Of a DNA stretch of 55,766 nt, positions 39,473-49,019 are shown piece after piece (the stretch's first letter is position 1; each line of letters begins with the position of its first letter). Origin of the DNA: Thermodesulfatator atlanticus DSM 21156 (GTDB taxonomy: Bacteria > Desulfobacterota > Thermodesulfobacteria > Thermodesulfobacteriales > Thermodesulfatatoraceae); NCBI RefSeq assembly GCF_000421585.1, contig NZ_ATXH01000015.1, forward strand, positions 1-55,766, given 5' to 3'. The notes below the pieces were generated by a model. That model saw nothing but the letters and a program-made list of their open reading frames with translations. It made no database searches and had not been told where the DNA came from. Position numbers and translations under genes: made by a program.

Positions 39473-42400
39473 ATGGGTTTTGTGGAACGCTATCTTAAGT
39501 TTCCGCACTTAATCCTTGCGCTGCTCATCTTGGGAGTGGTGCTCGGGATTAAAAGTTTTCGGGAGCTTCCGCTTAATCTTTTTCCGGATGCCAATTATCC
39601 CACCATTGTGGTGGTGATTGAGTATCCCGGGGCTTCGGCCAAAGACGTTGAGCGCCAGGTGGCCCTTCCCGTGGAAAAAGAACTGGCTACCCTTTCCCTG
39701 GTGCGCAAGGTGCGTTCGGTCTCGCGTGACGGGGTAGCGGTTTTTTCCACGGAGTTTGAATATGAAAAAGGGCTTTCTGCCGCCCAGGTAGATGTCTCCC
39801 AGGCCTTAGACCGCATCTCCGGGGCTTTACCCAAAGGCACTTCCCCGCCGCGGATCTTTAAGATAAGTGATGCCACCAACCCCGTCATGACCATTGCCGT
39901 TCGCCCTAGGGAGGGCTCAAACTTAAGCCTGATGGAAGTGCGGCGTCTGGCTGAAGAATACTTAAAGCCTTATTTTTTAAACATCCCTGACATCGGGGAT
40001 GCAGAGGTCTTTGGCGGGCACACCCCAGAAGTGCGCCTTGAAATAGACCGCGATGCCCTTGCACGCTACAAATTGAGTCTTGCAGATATCGTGGCGGCCC
40101 TTGCCTCCCAGAACAATAACTTTCCCGCCGGCATCGTGCGCACCAGCAAACACGAAATCTTTATCAAGATCCCCGGGGAGATCGTTGAGCCAGAAAAGCT
40201 CTCCCAGATAACCATCCCCTACCATGGAACCACTTTGCGTCTGGGAGACCTTGCCCGTATCACCGTGGGGAGCAAAGACCCACAAAGCCTTTTTCACGGC
40301 AACGGAAAACCCGCCATTGCCCTTAACATCCTTAGGCCGGAAAACGGAAATGTCATGCAAACCATCAGGGCCGCCAAGGAAGCCCTGCAAAAACTTACCA
40401 GCAGGTATCCTGAGCTTTCCTTTGCCATTGTGGATACCCAGGAAAACATAATCAAGACCTCGGTCTCAAACCTCATCGGGGCCTTAAGAGACGCCATCAT
40501 CCTCACGGTGGCGGTGATCTTTCTGCTCATGGCCAGGGTGCGGGCTACTTTGCTGGCAGCGGTTTCCATCCCGGTCACCTACTTTCTTACCTTTTTCCTC
40601 ATGAAGCTCTTTCACATGGAGCTAAACATCGTCACCATGACGGCGGTCATTCTGGCAGTTGGTCTGCTGGTAGATGATTCCATTGTGGTGGCGGAAAATA
40701 TCGAACGCCACCTGCGCGAAAAAGGGCTTTCTCCCAAAGAGGCAGCTATTTCAGGCACGCAAGAGATCATGCTTGCTGATCTCTCAGGCACCTTTACCAC
40801 GATCCTTGTGTTAATTCCTATCATGTTTGTGGGTGGATACGTGGAAAAGATCCTGCGCGAGCTTGCCGTAGTGCTCACCATGGCTCTTTCGGCTTCCTAC
40901 GTGGTCTCGGTCACCATTATTCCCCTTCTTGCGCCCTACGTGCTAAGGAGCAAGAGCAATTCGCGGGTGGAAAAGGTCCTTTTTCGCTTAAGCGATGGCT
41001 TTTTGGAGTATTTACGCAACTTTTACGTGGCCCTTTTTCGGTTTGGCGTACGCTATAAAGTGCTGCTCATTATGCCGGCCATCATGCTCCTTGCCTTTAG
41101 TGCAAAAAAAATCATGCCCCTTGCCGGCCGCGACCTCATGCCTCCCATGGACACCGGCATCATGAAAGTCTCCTTTGAGCTTAGCCCCAACACTCCGGTG
41201 GAAGCAGCTGAAAGCATTATTTCCCGCATGGAAAAAGAGCTCTTAAAGACCGAAGGGTTTATCCGCATGGCCACAGTCATGGGCTCTGAGCCCGGGGTGA
41301 TAAGCTTTGGGGCTGACCGTACCCCCCGGCAGGGAGTGATCACCGTGCATTTTGTGGACCGCTTTCACCGTAAAAAGACTATCTGGCAAATGGAAGACGA
41401 AATCTATGCCAAGTTTTTGAAGATCCCCGGGATCAAGACCCTTCATGTCTTTGAGTTTGGGGCCACGCCCCTTTCTTCTATCGCCGCCCCGGTGGACGTA
41501 ATGGTCTCTGGCAAAGACCCACGGCTCATTCATCAGCTTGCCTTAGAAATCGAAAACCGCCTTTACCACGTGCGCGGGCTTGCCAGTGTCTCTCATACCT
41601 GGGATTTTGACCGGGAAGAATTTCATCTCTTTCTTGATCACGAAAAGCTTGCCAGATGGGGGCTAACTCCTGCGGTGGTAGCCCGGGAGCTTTCTGCGGC
41701 CTTTGCCGGAAGTAAGGCCTCGCTCTGGCGCATCCCTGAAGAACACCCTTACGCCATCACCGTGCGTTTTGCCCCTTATGAGCGCGCCTTACTAAAAGAC
41801 CTCCTGGACTATCTTATCCCTTCGCCCAAAGGGCCTGTGCCTTTAAGGGAAGTGGCCCACGTAAAAGAAGACTTTGTGCGAAGCGTAATTGTGCGCCAGG
41901 ATTTAAATCCCGTTATCGATGTCCTGGGGTACCGCCGCAAGGCCGCCATTAGCCACATTATGGCAGGGGTGGAAAAATCCCTTAAAGGCCTTGCCATCCC
42001 GGAAGGGGTCAAAATATCCCAGGAAGGCGAGATAAAGCCCATGAAGGAGTCCTTTGGGCGCTTGAAAAACGCCCTTATCCTCTCGCTTATCCTGCTTTAT
42101 TTTTCGCTGGTACCGACTTTTCGGTCTTTCAGACACCCGCTGACCATTATGGTAGCCATACCGCTTGCCCTTATCGGCGCCATCTGGGGGCTTCTTATAG
42201 TGGGCAGACACTTTTGCATGCCTGCCTCCATGGGCATGATTCTTCTCTCAGGGGTGGTGGTGAACAATTCTATCCTTTTGCTTGATTTTATCGAACGGGC
42301 CCGCAAGGCCGGGCAAAACATTTACCAGGCCATAGAAGGGGCCATCCGCGCCAGGACGCGCCCCATTCTCATGACGGCCCTTTCTACCATGGCAGGCATG

Positions 42401-42565
42401 CTTCCCATTGCCATGGAGAGGGCCATCGGGCTTGAGCGGCTTTCGCCTCTGGCGGTAGTGGCCATTGGCGGGCTTTTGGTAGGCACGGTCTTAACCCTGG
42501 TTTACGTACCACTTTTTTACGTGCTCCTTGAAAAACTCCGCGGGCTTTTTGCCAAGAAAAGCTAA
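39473..42565 (+). CDS. RND-superfamily efflux transporter
   Basis: 1030 aa, the usual length of AcrB/CzcA-type pumps. First helix FPHLILALLILGVVLGIKSF, then ELPLNLFPDANYPTIVVVIEYPGASAKDVERQV, the proton-relay aspartates in TM4 (ILAVGLLVDDSIVVAENIERHL), and the second half repeat (MILLSGVVVNNSILLLDFIERA, then RTRPILMTALSTMAGMLPIAM). Signature segments fit the HAE-1/HAE-2 or lipid-transport class better than the heavy-metal class, but substrate cannot be told. It works with the adaptor and TolC-type protein encoded upstream. Confidence 0.92.
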   Translation: MGFVERYLKFPHLILALLILGVVLGIKSFRELPLNLFPDANYPTIVVVIEYPGASAKDVERQVALPVEKELATLSLVRKVRSVSRDGVAVFSTEFEYEKGLSAAQVDVSQALDRISGALPKGTSPPRIFKISDATNPVMTIAVRPREGSNLSLMEVRRLAEEYLKPYFLNIPDIGDAEVFGGHTPEVRLEIDRDALARYKLSLADIVAALASQNNNFPAGIVRTSKHEIFIKIPGEIVEPEKLSQITIPYHGTTLRLGDLARITVGSKDPQSLFHGNGKPAIALNILRPENGNVMQTIRAAKEALQKLTSRYPELSFAIVDTQENIIKTSVSNLIGALRDAIILTVAVIFLLMARVRATLLAAVSIPVTYFLTFFLMKLFHMELNIVTMTAVILAVGLLVDDSIVVAENIERHLREKGLSPKEAAISGTQEIMLADLSGTFTTILVLIPIMFVGGYVEKILRELAVVLTMALSASYVVSVTIIPLLAPYVLRSKSNSRVEKVLFRLSDGFLEYLRNFYVALFRFGVRYKVLLIMPAIMLLAFSAKKIMPLAGRDLMPPMDTGIMKVSFELSPNTPVEAAESIISRMEKELLKTEGFIRMATVMGSEPGVISFGADRTPRQGVITVHFVDRFHRKKTIWQMEDEIYAKFLKIPGIKTLHVFEFGATPLSSIAAPVDVMVSGKDPRLIHQLALEIENRLYHVRGLASVSHTWDFDREEFHLFLDHEKLARWGLTPAVVARELSAAFAGSKASLWRIPEEHPYAITVRFAPYERALLKDLLDYLIPSPKGPVPLREVAHVKEDFVRSVIVRQDLNPVIDVLGYRRKAAISHIMAGVEKSLKGLAIPEGVKISQEGEIKPMKESFGRLKNALILSLILLYFSLVPTFRSFRHPLTIMVAIPLALIGAIWGLLIVGRHFCMPASMGMILLSGVVVNNSILLLDFIERARKAGQNIYQAIEGAIRARTRPILMTALSTMAGMLPIAMERAIGLERLSPLAVVAIGGLLVGTVLTLVYVPLFYVLLEKLRGLFAKKS

Positions 42566-42610
42566 ATTCACCTTGCGGAAAAAGTGCTTCTGGTTAAAAG
42601 TTGAAACCTG

Positions 42611-43288
42611 ATGACGAACTTTTGGGATGAACTTGAAAGCTATCTTCATTTTCTTAGAATCTTGGGGGTAAATGCCTTGCCAAAAACCAAAAATATCAAG
42701 CGTTTCCTTGAACTTGACCTCACTCCACCGCCTAAATCCCTTGATGACATTTACGTAGAGATAAAAGATTGCAAGCGCTGCAAGTTAAGCCGCATGCGGA
42801 ATAACATCGTCCTGGGAGATGGCCCTGAAAACGCAAGGCTTATGTTTGTAGGTGAAGCCCCCGGCAGGGACGAAGACCTTGAGGGCAAACCCTTTGTGGG
42901 TAGGGCTGGCAAACTTCTTGACCAAATGCTTGCTGCTATAGACATCAAAAGAAGCGAGGTCTATATCACCAACGTGGTAAAATGCCGCCCTCCGGGAAAC
43001 CGTAACCCGGAACCAGATGAAATCGAAGCCTGCCTTCCTTATCTCACCAAACAAATCAAACTCATAAGGCCTGCCATTATTTGTACTTTAGGGCTAATTG
43101 CAGCGCAAACCGTCCTTGCTACCCAAAGCCCCCTTGCTGAGCTTAGGGGGAAGATTCATGAAGTTGACGGCATAAAAGTGGTGGTAACTTATCATCCTGC
43201 TTTTTTGCTACGTTTTCCTGTTAACAAGAGAAAGGCCTTTGAAGACCTTAAACTGCTAAAAAAACTTTATGATGAGTTGGGAAATTAG
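42611..43288 (+). CDS. Family 4 uracil-DNA glycosylase (Fe-S type)
   Basis: 225 aa. 4Fe-4S cysteines: IKDCKRCKL (two), VVKCRPPGNRNPEPDEIEACLPYL (two). Catalytic segment LMFVGEAPGRDEDLEGKPFVGRAGKLLDQML and the C-terminal TYHPAFLLR with the conserved His. This is the thermophile-type UdgA, which removes uracil arising from cytosine deamination. The N-terminal 45 residues are an extra helical region with no motif. It is probably separately transcribed from the RND operon ending 45 nt upstream. Confidence 0.92.
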   Translation: MTNFWDELESYLHFLRILGVNALPKTKNIKRFLELDLTPPPKSLDDIYVEIKDCKRCKLSRMRNNIVLGDGPENARLMFVGEAPGRDEDLEGKPFVGRAGKLLDQMLAAIDIKRSEVYITNVVKCRPPGNRNPEPDEIEACLPYLTKQIKLIRPAIICTLGLIAAQTVLATQSPLAELRGKIHEVDGIKVVVTYHPAFLLRFPVNKRKAFEDLKLLKKLYDELGN

Positions 43289-43324
43289 TAATGGGGACAT
43301 TAAAAACCCGACGTTGTTAAGCAA

Positions 43325-43362
43325 CCGGTTTATTTTCGGAAGGAAAAATGGGAGCGGATCCC
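43325..43362. repeat. GGATCC palindromic repeat, diverged copy
   Basis: The right arm GGAAAAATGGGAGCGGATCC (43343-43362) has one change. The left arm CGGTTTATTTTCGG is eroded. It lies upstream of the DJ-1-like gene. Confidence 0.65.
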
Positions 43363-43414
43363 GGGGAGCAGTAATAAAATGTTCCCGGTAATAAAACCCA
43401 ACCAGGAGGAGAAT

Positions 43415-43966
43415 ATGGCAAAGGTAGCAATTTTGCTTGCCCCGGGCTACGAAGAGCTTGAGGCTGTTACCGTTATCGACGTTTTAAGGCGTGGGGGTGT
43501 TGATCTTATCATTGCCGGTCTTGAAGACGCGCCCATTCCCAGTGCCAGAAACGTGAAAATCGTCCCGGACACCACGGTTGACAAACTTAACCCCGAAGAG
43601 CTTGAGCTCGTGATTTTGCCCGGCGGGCTTCCTGGGGTAGAGAACCTGAAAAAAGACCCCCGGGTAAAGGAGCTTCTTACCAAGATGCAGGAAAAGGGCA
43701 AAAAGTGTGCAGCGATTTGTGCGGCGCCAGGGGCCCTTGCAGCCTTTGGTTTGCTAAAAGGCAGGCAGGCCACGATTTATCCCTCGCTTAAGTCTGAATT
43801 AAAAGACGCTACTCCTATCGACGCACCAGTGGTGGTGGATGAAAACATCATCACCAGCCAAGGGCCTGGCACCGCCATTGCCTTTGCTTTCAAACTCCTT
43901 GAGCTTCTGGCAGGAGAAGAAAATGCCAAAGAAGTTGCCAAGGCCATGCTTATTAACTGGCCCTAA
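43415..43966 (+). CDS. DJ-1/PfpI-family protein (YajL-like)
   Basis: 183 aa. AKVAILLAPGYEELEAVTVIDVLRRGGVDL contains the conserved Glu, and KKCAAICAAPGALAAFGLLKGRQATIYPSL contains the nucleophile-elbow Cys. The AAICAAP motif places it with YajL/DJ-1 rather than PfpI protease. Such proteins protect against carbonyl or oxidative stress; the deglycase claim for relatives is disputed. ATG 43415 follows AGGAGGAGAAT, which decides against the upstream in-frame ATG at 43379. Confidence 0.88.
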   Translation: MAKVAILLAPGYEELEAVTVIDVLRRGGVDLIIAGLEDAPIPSARNVKIVPDTTVDKLNPEELELVILPGGLPGVENLKKDPRVKELLTKMQEKGKKCAAICAAPGALAAFGLLKGRQATIYPSLKSELKDATPIDAPVVVDENIITSQGPGTAIAFAFKLLELLAGEENAKEVAKAMLINWP

Positions 43967-44580
43967 GATGGGAGAAATTCATCAAGAATAGGCACAAGGG
44001 CCCTGGTGAATTCTTTTAATTCTTTTTCAGAGCCATTTTTAAGAGGCACCGTGAGACGCACCAGGGCTCCGTCTGAGCGCCTTTTTAGCAAGCGGTCAAG
44101 AAGGAGATAAAGTCGGTCTTCAAATTCGCTGGCCAGCTTGCGCCCTCGCCCCTGGTACCAGTAATAGACAAGGAGTTTTTCGTCTTCTTTTTGGAGTACG
44201 TAGCGGTTTAATTTTAGTTTACCCTTGGGGGTGTTGATTTCGATAATACTATCTGAGATTGGGAGCCAGCCCCCGCCGGGCATGCAATGTTTGGGAGAAT
44301 GGATCATGGCGCCTTCCTGCTGCTGTTCGAAAAAACCAATATAAAGCCCAATGCAAAGGTGATTGTTGCAGTAATCCCTCATCAGGTAGTTATCAACCCC
44401 CAGCACCTTTACGATCTTTTCAGGCATTTGGTTGTCCCGTACGGCTTTAAAGCCCGCGATCTCTCTTGGAAAGAAGATAAGGTCTTTCTTGATGGGGACC
44501 GGATGCTGGGTGCTAACAGCCCTTAAAACAAAAGAAAAAAGAACAAAAACTACGGCTAAGAAAATGGCCCTTTTTAGCAT
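43963..44580 (-). CDS. epsI: EpsI-type exosortase-associated protein
   Basis: 205 aa. N-terminal hydrophobic anchor (AIFLAVVFVLFSFVLRAV), then the EpsI/DUF3485 signature MIHSPKHCMPGGGWLPI with conserved His, Cys and Gly, and the LLVYYWYQGRGRKLASEFEDR region. EpsI proteins act with exosortase in exopolysaccharide/biofilm systems and have a proposed, unproven, protease-like role. Its start overlaps the exosortase stop by 7 nt and its stop overlaps the convergent DJ-1 gene end by 4 nt. No EPS synthesis genes are in view. Confidence 0.9.
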   Translation of the reverse strand: MLKRAIFLAVVFVLFSFVLRAVSTQHPVPIKKDLIFFPREIAGFKAVRDNQMPEKIVKVLGVDNYLMRDYCNNHLCIGLYIGFFEQQQEGAMIHSPKHCMPGGGWLPISDSIIEINTPKGKLKLNRYVLQKEDEKLLVYYWYQGRGRKLASEFEDRLYLLLDRLLKRRSDGALVRLTVPLKNGSEKELKEFTRALVPILDEFLPS

Positions 44581-45416
44581 CGTTTAGACACCATCCTATG
44601 CACCAAAAAAACCAAAAAAATAGAAAGCATGAACACCAAAAGCCCTGAAAAAGTGTGAAAAAAACCCTGGGCCGCCTTGGGACCGATCTTATACGAGAGG
44701 ATGCCCGTTACAAAAACACGCAAGACATTTACCCCGATGGCAATGGGTATAGCCGACAAAACAAGGATAACCCGGTAGAGGTTTTTGGGGATGAAGTAGG
44801 CCAGGATGCTACACACCGCAAGAAGTGAGATAAGGGAGCGAATGCCGCTACAGGCATCCACCACCTCAAGCACCATGTTGGGCAAGATGATGATGTTACC
44901 ATCGCGATAAACCGAAAAGCCAAAGAATTGAAGGGCCTCGGTGGCGATTTTCGAGGCAAAAAGCTTCAGGGGAAAAGTCAGCGCATTGTAAATTACGTAG
45001 GGGATGGGTATGGCCAGGATGTTTAGCCACACCGGGAAGGTAAGTTTTTTGGCAAGGGGCCAGCCAAGCAAAAAGATGAGCCCTCCGTAAAGCACCACAA
45101 GAAAAGAAACACGCTGGGTAAACTGTTCGCCTGCCACCCAGCCAAGCAAAAAGAGAAAAAGCCCGGCCAAAATAACGCCTACCCCCCACAGGCTCGTTTT
45201 GATTTCAGTCTGGGCAAGTTCTTCGCGTTTTATCCAGATAAGATAGCCAGAAAAGGCCACCAAAAGAAAACCGTGGGAGTAGTTTTCATCGTGCCACCAG
45301 TCGTAAACAAGGCCTTTTAACACGGGAAAGTAGAGATAGATAAGAGAGGCCGCAAAAACGAAAAGGCCGGCAAGGAGTTCCTTGGGAAGGGCTAGGCCTT
45401 TTGCTTTAGTTTCCAT
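44574..45416 (-). CDS. Exosortase (membrane cysteine transpeptidase-like)
   Basis: 280 aa, about eight membrane helices. Catalytic residues of exosortase are placed as expected: Cys189 in VVDACSGIRS, Arg233 in GVNVLRVFVTG and His254 in GFFHTFSGLLVF. It anchors or processes PEP-CTERM-type proteins on the outer surface; no PEP-CTERM target is encoded here. It begins inside the 3' end of polX (25 nt overlap) and precedes epsI, so the three are one transcription unit. Assignment between XrtA and other subtypes is not possible by eye. Confidence 0.92.
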   Translation of the reverse strand: METKAKGLALPKELLAGLFVFAASLIYLYFPVLKGLVYDWWHDENYSHGFLLVAFSGYLIWIKREELAQTEIKTSLWGVGVILAGLFLFLLGWVAGEQFTQRVSFLVVLYGGLIFLLGWPLAKKLTFPVWLNILAIPIPYVIYNALTFPLKLFASKIATEALQFFGFSVYRDGNIIILPNMVLEVVDACSGIRSLISLLAVCSILAYFIPKNLYRVILVLSAIPIAIGVNVLRVFVTGILSYKIGPKAAQGFFHTFSGLLVFMLSIFLVFLVHRMVSKRC

Positions 45417-47131
45417 GAGGTGATTTCCTGTAGGTGTTTTTTGAGGCCCTTGTAATCAAGGGTATTTAAAATGTCTTTTTTTTCGCACCAGCCACGCCTT
45501 GCCGTGGCCACCCCCAGGTGTAAGAAGTTCATTTGATCAAGGATATGGGCATCGCTTCCAATGAGAAGCTTAACTCCTGCTTCTTTAGCAGCCCGCACGC
45601 CAACGTCGTTTAAATCAAGCCTTTTGTAGTAAGCGTTTATTTCAAGGGCGGTATGGGTTTCTTTGGCAACCTGGATGATTTTATCGAGGTCCAGGGGGTA
45701 GGGCTCTCGTTCTCCTAGTAAGCGGCCACTAGGATGCCCTATACAGTGCACAAAGGGATTTTTCATGGCCGCGACAATACGGCTGGTTAAATTTTCTTCA
45801 CTTTGTTTGAATCCGCTGTGAATAGAGGCTATCACCAGGTCAAATTCCTTAAGAATTTCGTCTGGATAATCAAGACTTCCGTCTCCCAAGATGTCAACTT
45901 CTGTGCCACAGAGAAGTTTGACATCTTTTGAGCGCTTATTAAAGGCTTCGATGGCTTTTTTCTTTTCTATTATTTTTTCCATCGGCACACCGCCGGCAAC
46001 CTTTAATCCTTGCGAATGGTCACATATCCCCACCCACTTAAGCCCAATCCTGCGTGCGTAGGCCGCAATTTCCTCGATAGTGGAGCTTCCATCGCTGAAC
46101 TTGGAGTGCACGTGGGAGTCACCAAGGATTTCGTCATACCCTACAAGTTTAGGGAGCTTTCCCTCAAGGGCGGCTTCGATCTCGCCGCGATCTTCACGAA
46201 GCTCGGGGGGAATCCAGGGAAGCCCCACCGCGGCAAAGACTTCGTCTTCTTCCTTGCCACCAATGCGTTCCTGCCCACGAAATATGCCGTATTCGTTTAT
46301 TTTTAGACCACGCTGAACGCCTAGCTCGCGGATGCGGATGTTATGGGCCTTTGAGCCTGTGAAATAGGCAAGGGCCGCACCATAGCATTCTGGATCAACC
46401 ACTCTTAGATCAACCTGAATCCCCTGGCTTAGGCGCACACTGGTCTTGGTCTCTCCCTTGGCAATCACTTCGTCCACCATGGGAAGAGACACAAACATAT
46501 CCATTACTTTGAGATGGTCTTTGGCTGTTACCAGAATATCTATGTCTTTAACGGTTTCCCGGCGGCGGCGGATGCTCCCTGCAATATCAATGCGTTCAAC
46601 CGGGCTTTTTTTCTTGAGGAGGGCAACTATTTCTTCGGCCCAGGGGAGCACCAGCCCAAGGGGAAGTCTCCCGCGTTTTTGTTTTAGGAGCTTGATTCCT
46701 TTTAAAATGTTTTGTTCGGTCTTGGGTCCAAAACCAGGAAGGCGTGCCAGCCGATGTTCAAGGCAGGCCCGTTCTAGTTCTTCAATGGTTTTTATGCCTA
46801 GCGTTTCATAGACGATTTTGGCTTTTTTCGGGCCAAAGCCCGGGATTTCTAAAAATTTTAGAAGTTCTGGAGGGATTTCACGCTTTAATTCTTCGTATTT
46901 TTGAAGTGTGCCGGTTTCAAGGATTTCTTTTATTTTTTGGGCAAGGTCTTTACCAATGCCCGGAATGCGTTCAAGCTTACCTTTAGCAGCAAGCTCTTCT
47001 ACATCTACGGTTAAGGCTTCGATGTTTTGGGCGGCGCGTTGGTAAGCCCGGATGCGGTAGGGATTGTCGCCTTTTATTTCAAGAAGCGCGGCCACTTTGC
47101 GAAATATCTCTGCCACTTCTTTATTTTTCAT
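45392..47131 (-). CDS. polX: DNA polymerase X with PHP exonuclease domain
   Basis: 579 aa, normal for bacterial PolX. N-terminal HhH region (RIPGIGKDLAQKIKEIL, LEIPGFGPKKAKIVYETLG), polymerase palm with IDIAGSIRRRRETVKDIDILV, and a C-terminal PHP domain starting GDSHVHSKFSDGSS, with HxH, WVGICDHSQGL, then HCIGHPSGR and LLIGSDAHILDQM for metal ions. It fills gaps and has 3'-5' exonuclease in base-excision repair. It leads the unit containing exosortase and epsI. No obvious promoter was pinned down upstream. Confidence 0.94.
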   Translation of the reverse strand: MKNKEVAEIFRKVAALLEIKGDNPYRIRAYQRAAQNIEALTVDVEELAAKGKLERIPGIGKDLAQKIKEILETGTLQKYEELKREIPPELLKFLEIPGFGPKKAKIVYETLGIKTIEELERACLEHRLARLPGFGPKTEQNILKGIKLLKQKRGRLPLGLVLPWAEEIVALLKKKSPVERIDIAGSIRRRRETVKDIDILVTAKDHLKVMDMFVSLPMVDEVIAKGETKTSVRLSQGIQVDLRVVDPECYGAALAYFTGSKAHNIRIRELGVQRGLKINEYGIFRGQERIGGKEEDEVFAAVGLPWIPPELREDRGEIEAALEGKLPKLVGYDEILGDSHVHSKFSDGSSTIEEIAAYARRIGLKWVGICDHSQGLKVAGGVPMEKIIEKKKAIEAFNKRSKDVKLLCGTEVDILGDGSLDYPDEILKEFDLVIASIHSGFKQSEENLTSRIVAAMKNPFVHCIGHPSGRLLGEREPYPLDLDKIIQVAKETHTALEINAYYKRLDLNDVGVRAAKEAGVKLLIGSDAHILDQMNFLHLGVATARRGWCEKKDILNTLDYKGLKKHLQEITSWKLKQKA

Positions 47132-47226
47132 AGCGCTACTCTCTTTTTAGTTTCTTGAAGAAGTTATAAAACGTTCCATCAGAGTCAGGAATTTTTGGAA
47201 TTCGCTTATTATGTCCAATTAGGTAT

Positions 47227-47661
47227 CTACGGTTCAATTCCATAAAGTTCTCTTTCTTGGGGTTTGAGTACTATTTCGTTAAGAGTAAAATATCGTGATA
47301 ACCGTTCAAGGGCTTTCTGATAGGCATTGTTTCGATTAAAAAGGATTTTGCCTTGTCTTGTGGCCTCAAGGATGATATAGGGGTCAACCGGCCCAGGGAG
47401 AAAGGGAACAAGATCGAACTTTTCTACTGATACTTCAGGAAAAGCCTCTATTAGCGCTTGTTCTGTTTTTGTAAGAACTTCGTCAACATCTGCCTTTGGG
47501 GCGAGAACTAAAAGAATGTCTACGTCACGAGCAAGCTCAGGCGCTTTCAGTATAGAGCCGAAAAGAATGGCAGCCCCAATTTCTGGGATGCCTTGAAGCG
47601 TGGCAATAAGGCGTGTTTCAAGGTCTTTGATTTTGTTAAGCGCTTTTATTTTCTTTTGCAT
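47227..47661 (-). CDS. Minimal nucleotidyltransferase-domain protein (MNT-like)
   Basis: 144 aa. Pol-beta type motif AAILFGSILKAPELARDVDILLVL: G-S-x9-D-x-D matches the minimal nucleotidyltransferases (MNT), seen with HEPN partners in toxin-antitoxin modules. Here no HEPN gene is adjacent; the C-terminal 60 residues (FLPGPVDPYIILEATRQGKILF, then helices) look like the common N-T/HEPN-type tail. It may AMPylate a distant partner or be an orphan. Upstream lies the MITE-like repeat at 47680-47773. Confidence 0.75.
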   Translation of the reverse strand: MQKKIKALNKIKDLETRLIATLQGIPEIGAAILFGSILKAPELARDVDILLVLAPKADVDEVLTKTEQALIEAFPEVSVEKFDLVPFLPGPVDPYIILEATRQGKILFNRNNAYQKALERLSRYFTLNEIVLKPQERELYGIEP

Positions 47662-47679
47662 AGCTTTTATGGAAAAAAA

Positions 47680-47773
47680 GAGACCTTTGCAAAGTACTTT
47701 TTTTGCCGAAAAATAGGAACGGATCCCATGTTTTTACTTGCAATACTGATCTCGGCAATTTCGCAAAGGTCTC
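47680..47773. repeat. MITE-like element with nested GGATCC palindrome arm (copy D)
   Basis: Ends GAGACCTTTGCAAAG and (reverse) GAGACCTTTGCGAAATTGCC. It contains CGAAAAATAGGAACGGATCC (47707-47726) and, in reverse, GAGATCAGTATTGCAAG as in copy B. It is flanked by GGAAAAAAA on the left and GGAAAAAAT on the right, a possible 9 bp target duplication with one change. Confidence 0.82.
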
Positions 47774-47864
47774 GGAAAAAATATAACATAGTTTTAAGAT
47801 CAAAAACTTTTTGTTTCGACAACTGAGAACGTATCCTGATAGCCAACTTTGAGAAAAGTTTTTT

Positions 47865-49019
47865 TCAAGCCTCAATCCTTAAGAATACGGCCTTGAGGTA
47901 AAGAGTTTCGCGCATGGGAAGATAAACCGGATGGTCAGGGGCTTGAAGCCCGATCTCAAAGAGAAAGGCCGCACGGTTATTTTTCTGGGCAGCTCTTTGG
48001 GTAATGGTGAGGAGTTCTTCAAGGCTTAAAAATTGCGAACACGAGCAAGATAGAAAAACTCCTTCGCGGCCAAGCTTTTTAATGGTCCTAACGTTTAAGG
48101 CTTCGTAGCGTTTAAGTCCAGCCTTTTTGGCCTTTTCGTGCTTGATAATGGCCGGGGGGTCAAGAATAGCTACCTCGGCCTCAGGTGCATAGCGCAAAAA
48201 GTTTTCCACGTCGTCCTGGATAAAAGTAATCCGGTCAAGGAGCCTGTTTTTGCGGGCGTTTTCCTCTGCAAGCTCAAGGGCCTTTTTCGAGCGGTCAACT
48301 GCAAGAACCTTTTTAGCCCCGGAGCTAGCAGCATAAAGGGCAAAGGCTCCGTTATAACAGAAAAGATCAAAGACCATCTTGTCAGGAGTAAAGCCTGAGA
48401 TTTTGCGCCTGTTCAGGCGCTGGTCAAGGAAAAAGCCGGTTTTCTGCCCAGAAAGCGGGTCAATGAGAAAATATAGCCCGTCTATTTTTACCCAAAAAGG
48501 CGCTACGCTGCCTTCGTGGGCTACGTAAAGCTCAAGGCCTTCTTCCTTGCGTACCGGAAGATCACACCTAAGCACCAGGCCGGCTACAGGCAAGGTCTCC
48601 TTTAGCGCCGGCAGTATAAAGTTTTTGAGCCTTTCCATGCCCTGGGTGGCAAGCTGGAGCACGGCAACTTTATCAAAAATATCGATGGTAAGCCCGGGGA
48701 GAAGATCCCCTTCTCCGTGTATCAGCCGAAAACAAGTCTCTCCGCGGAAAAACTCTTTCCGCCTGCAAAGGGCCTTTTTAAAACGGGCCACAAAGAAACG
48801 CGTGTCAATTTCTTCGTCTGCGCGGGTGAGCACACGCGCCAAAATGCGGCTCTTCGGGTTGAAGTACGCCTTTGCCAGGAAAAGGCCTTCTTCGCTCACG
48901 ATTTTGCCAATCTCTCCTGGCTCAAAGTCAGGAAGCCTTGCGAAGTTTTTCTTTAAGAGCCAGAGCTTCCCTGAGAGGAGCTTAGCGGTGCCCTTTGGGT
49001 TTAGGATAGCGGTTTTCAT
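47865..49019 (-). CDS. RlmI-like 23S rRNA (cytosine-5) methyltransferase
   Basis: 384 aa. PUA-type N-terminus (AILNPKGTAKLLSGKLWLLKKNFARL), then the SAM fold: VFDLFCYNGAFALYAASSGAKKVLAVDRSKKALELAEENARKN, the catalytic loop AILDPPAIIKHEKAKKAGLKRYEALN, and GVFLSCSCSQFLSLEELL with the second cysteine region. This matches RlmI/YccW-like enzymes that form m5C1962 in 23S rRNA. The start overlaps the cytochrome gene end by 38 nt. Exact base specificity is not proven. Confidence 0.87.
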   Translation of the reverse strand: MKTAILNPKGTAKLLSGKLWLLKKNFARLPDFEPGEIGKIVSEEGLFLAKAYFNPKSRILARVLTRADEEIDTRFFVARFKKALCRRKEFFRGETCFRLIHGEGDLLPGLTIDIFDKVAVLQLATQGMERLKNFILPALKETLPVAGLVLRCDLPVRKEEGLELYVAHEGSVAPFWVKIDGLYFLIDPLSGQKTGFFLDQRLNRRKISGFTPDKMVFDLFCYNGAFALYAASSGAKKVLAVDRSKKALELAEENARKNRLLDRITFIQDDVENFLRYAPEAEVAILDPPAIIKHEKAKKAGLKRYEALNVRTIKKLGREGVFLSCSCSQFLSLEELLTITQRAAQKNNRAAFLFEIGLQAPDHPVYLPMRETLYLKAVFLRIEA

